Positions 62,018 through 64,000 of a stretch of 64,000 nucleotides of DNA are shown one piece after another. The notes beneath the pieces are model-generated. The model had not been told where the DNA came from, ran no database searches, and saw only the letters and a list, made by a program, of their open reading frames with translations. How positions within the stretch are numbered: position 1 is the first letter of the stretch; every line of letters begins with the position of its first letter. Made by a program: the position numbers and the translations under genes. Source of the stretch: Chrysophaeum taylorii (lineage: Eukaryota; Sar; Pelagophyceae; Pelagomonadales; Pelagomonadaceae); assembly GCA_029834535.1 (NCBI GenBank), contig JAQMWT010000653.1, positions 1 through 64,000 on the forward strand, written 5' to 3'.

Positions 62018-64000
62018 CTGACCTTCCTCACTTTTCGAAAGTCGCTGTTCCCCCGATTTTCCCCTCCACCCGCATGACTATGCATTTCACGACTACGACC
62101 ATTCCGTCCCCATTCACGCAACACTCCACCTCCTTTCTCCAAGTTCAAATGCACCTCCGTCTGAGCTCCAACGCGAGTTGGCCACAACTACGGCTGCATT
62201 CCGCTCCCAAACCGCTGAATTGGCCGCAACTAAGGCCATGCTCATTCGCAAGGATGACGCTTTGTCCTCCACAGCCAATAAACTCACCACCGCCGACGCC
62301 GCCCTGGCTTTCGCCACTGCCCAGCTCGCCATCCTAGCCGACGAACTGGCCTCCACCCGAGCCGAACTCCATCTCACCCATACCCAGCTCAAGGCACTCG
62401 AAACTGCCCACGCTGACATCCGCAGCTCCCACCTTGAAACCAACGCCGTCCTCCAAACCATTATTACCTCGTTGGATGCCACCCACCCCGCCCAAGATGC
62501 TGCATCGCATCTTTTACCTCCTTTCCCCATCCACACCCAACCTTCATCCCCTTCCGAACCAACCTCCAATGCCTCTCCCCAGATTCTCCCCGAGTATCAT
62601 CACAACTCCACGGATGCCCCGGACCTGGTTCTCCTGGTTCACCACCCACTCCGTCTCTCTGTTCTCCACATCCCGCCATCTCTGGCCCCTCCTCCTCTGC
62701 CAAATCACTCTTCGCCTCTTTGGCACCCCCTGAACCCCTTTGCACCCGCTCGCCTTGTCAGCTACCTGGTTCATTCCAACTCGACCACATCCCCGCGTCC
62801 GAGTTGCGAGGGCGCACATTCCACACCGGCGACCGTACCCCTACCACCAGCGACGATCACCACGTGCAAAGTCCCACCAAGAATCAAGACCACCCACATC
62901 AAGAGTCGACAAGTTCCGAACTATCAAAAGACAGCTCTTTGCCAAATGGTCATGCTCACCATCACGCTGCCGAGACATGCATAAGGGCCTCTTCTCTCTT
63001 CGGGCACAACGGCCCAGGAAGCAATCTTGTCGAAGAAACACCAAGCCAACTCGTTCCCACCTTCGACAAGTCAAAGACCAAGACACCTCGAGATGTTCCC
63101 GAGTAGTATGCCTACATCGATTATGGCAACCACACCCAATAATCTAAGGCTCCGCCGTATTCCATGCACCGGGCGCAAGAGCCGCAGGCCACTGACAACA
63201 TCCCCTCTTATTCAGTCCCCTGGTATGATGCATATAGCGAAGAAACAAGACCCATTTCACTAGTCTCGAAGATGGTCTCCTCGACCATTCCAGATCAGCC
63301 GCCTGATCCGAGCACCACCAATAACCCCGCAATGCCGAATCCACAAGGACAAGACACGCTGTCGACGGTCCCACGGTCACCATACTCGCAGGCACTCACC
63401 GCACCTGCAGGTATCAGCTCAGATTCAGCAGGCACTCCCGCCTTGTTCGATATCTCTCGATCAGCAGCCCCCGATCACTTCGAAGCTGGTTCCGCCTCGC
63501 CGCATCCCCTCCTCGAAGACAGGCGCGCACTGCCGCTCACCGGCGCTTGCTGCTGCACCCACCATCCACCTTCTCGGTCGGATGCACTGGATGCCACTGC
63601 TCAGCAGGTTGCATGGACCCATCTGCGACCACCGTGTAACGATTTGATGGATGTCTTCGCACGAGCACCAGTCGCAGCACCTGATCACCCGCTCCCTAAC
63701 TTTCAGTCAGAGGACGCACTCCTTTTGACTGCCGATCATTATGTCTCACCGCGACCAAGCCTCTGGAAAGCTTTCCCCATGGCCGCAGTAACAGACACAG
63801 ATTTCGAGAGTTCTGAACGACCCGATCAGCCGCAAACAATGCACGATTCCATTGCGACCACTTCGGTACTGTATGTCCCCTTGCATAGCTCTCTTCTGGA
63901 CGCCACACGCTTGCGCTGCCTCCGAAAAATCGACGTTGCGCTCTCAGGAAACATTCCCCGCAAACTGTGCACAGACTCGCTCCAACTGAACCACTTCTGT
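62018..64000 (+). pseudogene. N3 middle region, decayed Pro/Ser/Thr-rich coding
   Basis: The stretch corresponds to about 31690-33680 of N1. It holds an Ala/Thr-rich helical block (AELAATKAMLIRKDDALSSTANKLTTADAALAFATAQLAI) and long proline-rich stretches. Overlapping frames on both strands are a by-product of composition. No enzyme is seen. Confidence 0.5.

Larger units (their letters stand above)
60632..64000 (+). mobile_element. Non-autonomous LTR element N3, cut by window edge
   Basis: It begins with a 187-bp LTR (60632-60818) like those of N1, followed by GGTTTGGACCCAGTCCGGTAC. The internal region follows N1 closely: ORF1 from 61040 (325 codons; QLDQDVQLDQDEQFEQAPQPAVHKAT shared), the DHATYGHDGPGT motif (about 61915), the coiled-coil-like block (about 62205-62420) and Pro/Ser-rich tracts. 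It lies in the integrase region of C3. Its 3' LTR is outside the window. Confidence 0.87.

Noticed and set aside
1-64000. Host tRNA, rRNA or intron-containing protein genes
   Set aside because: I searched by eye for cloverleaf-like boxes, rRNA blocks and known gene families and found none that I can support.

Overview
This 64-kb window is eukaryotic DNA made almost entirely of nested and broken retroelements. I recognise no host protein gene, tRNA or rRNA. The elements carry tRNA-primed LTR machinery, 5-bp target duplications, a SINE-like retroposon with a (TTAG)n tail and a Pif1/Helitron-type helicase scrap. Such a repeat-rich intergenic block suits an alga, protist or fungus-like eukaryote. 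The species cannot be named from the sequence; DNA-methyltransferase-bearing LTR elements are known from dinoflagellates and charophyte algae, which is only a weak hint.

Layout from left to right: (1) 1-3690, minus: the 5' part of LTR element E0 (LTR 3496-3690), cut by the window edge. (2) 3691-9823 plus 20365-20497, minus: Ty1/copia-like element C1, with ORF3, RNase H, RT and integrase. It is invaded at its 3' end by E0 and in its middle by (3) 9824-20364, plus: a nearly whole Ty3/gypsy-like element G1, with paired LTRs about 98% alike and a CTAGC duplication. (4) 20498-21121: two SINE-like copies. (5) 21122-26866, plus: gypsy fragment G2, holding a Helitron-like helicase scrap and a 54-bp SINE stub. 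(6) 26867-27258: unassigned. (7) 27259 to about 47190, plus: gypsy element G3, split by the 8.3-kb non-autonomous LTR element N1 (30280-38553), a SINE (38721-39088) and the small LTR element N2 (39465-42109). (8) About 47190-58337, minus: copia-like C2, the most complete of its kind here, interrupted by a SINE (55713-56096). (9) 58338-60631, plus: copia fragment C3, head-to-head with C2. (10) 60632-64000, plus: N3, a second copy of the N1 family, cut by the window edge.

The main discovery is that both retrotransposon superfamilies here carry a cytosine-5 DNA methyltransferase-like domain inside pol. In gypsy (G1, G3, partly G2) it sits between protease and RT. In copia (C2) it sits between protease and integrase. 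The two versions differ strongly in their motifs, which suggests separate captures. The copia family also repeats a near-identical 18-21-nt motif, encoding a T-E-x-S-L-N-Y-type peptide, at or near module boundaries. It carries an extra ORF3 with two CxxC pairs after RNase H. E0 and N1-N3 share unusual LTR ends (TAGAG...CTCTA rather than TG...CA), which suggests that the N elements borrow the machinery of E0-like elements.
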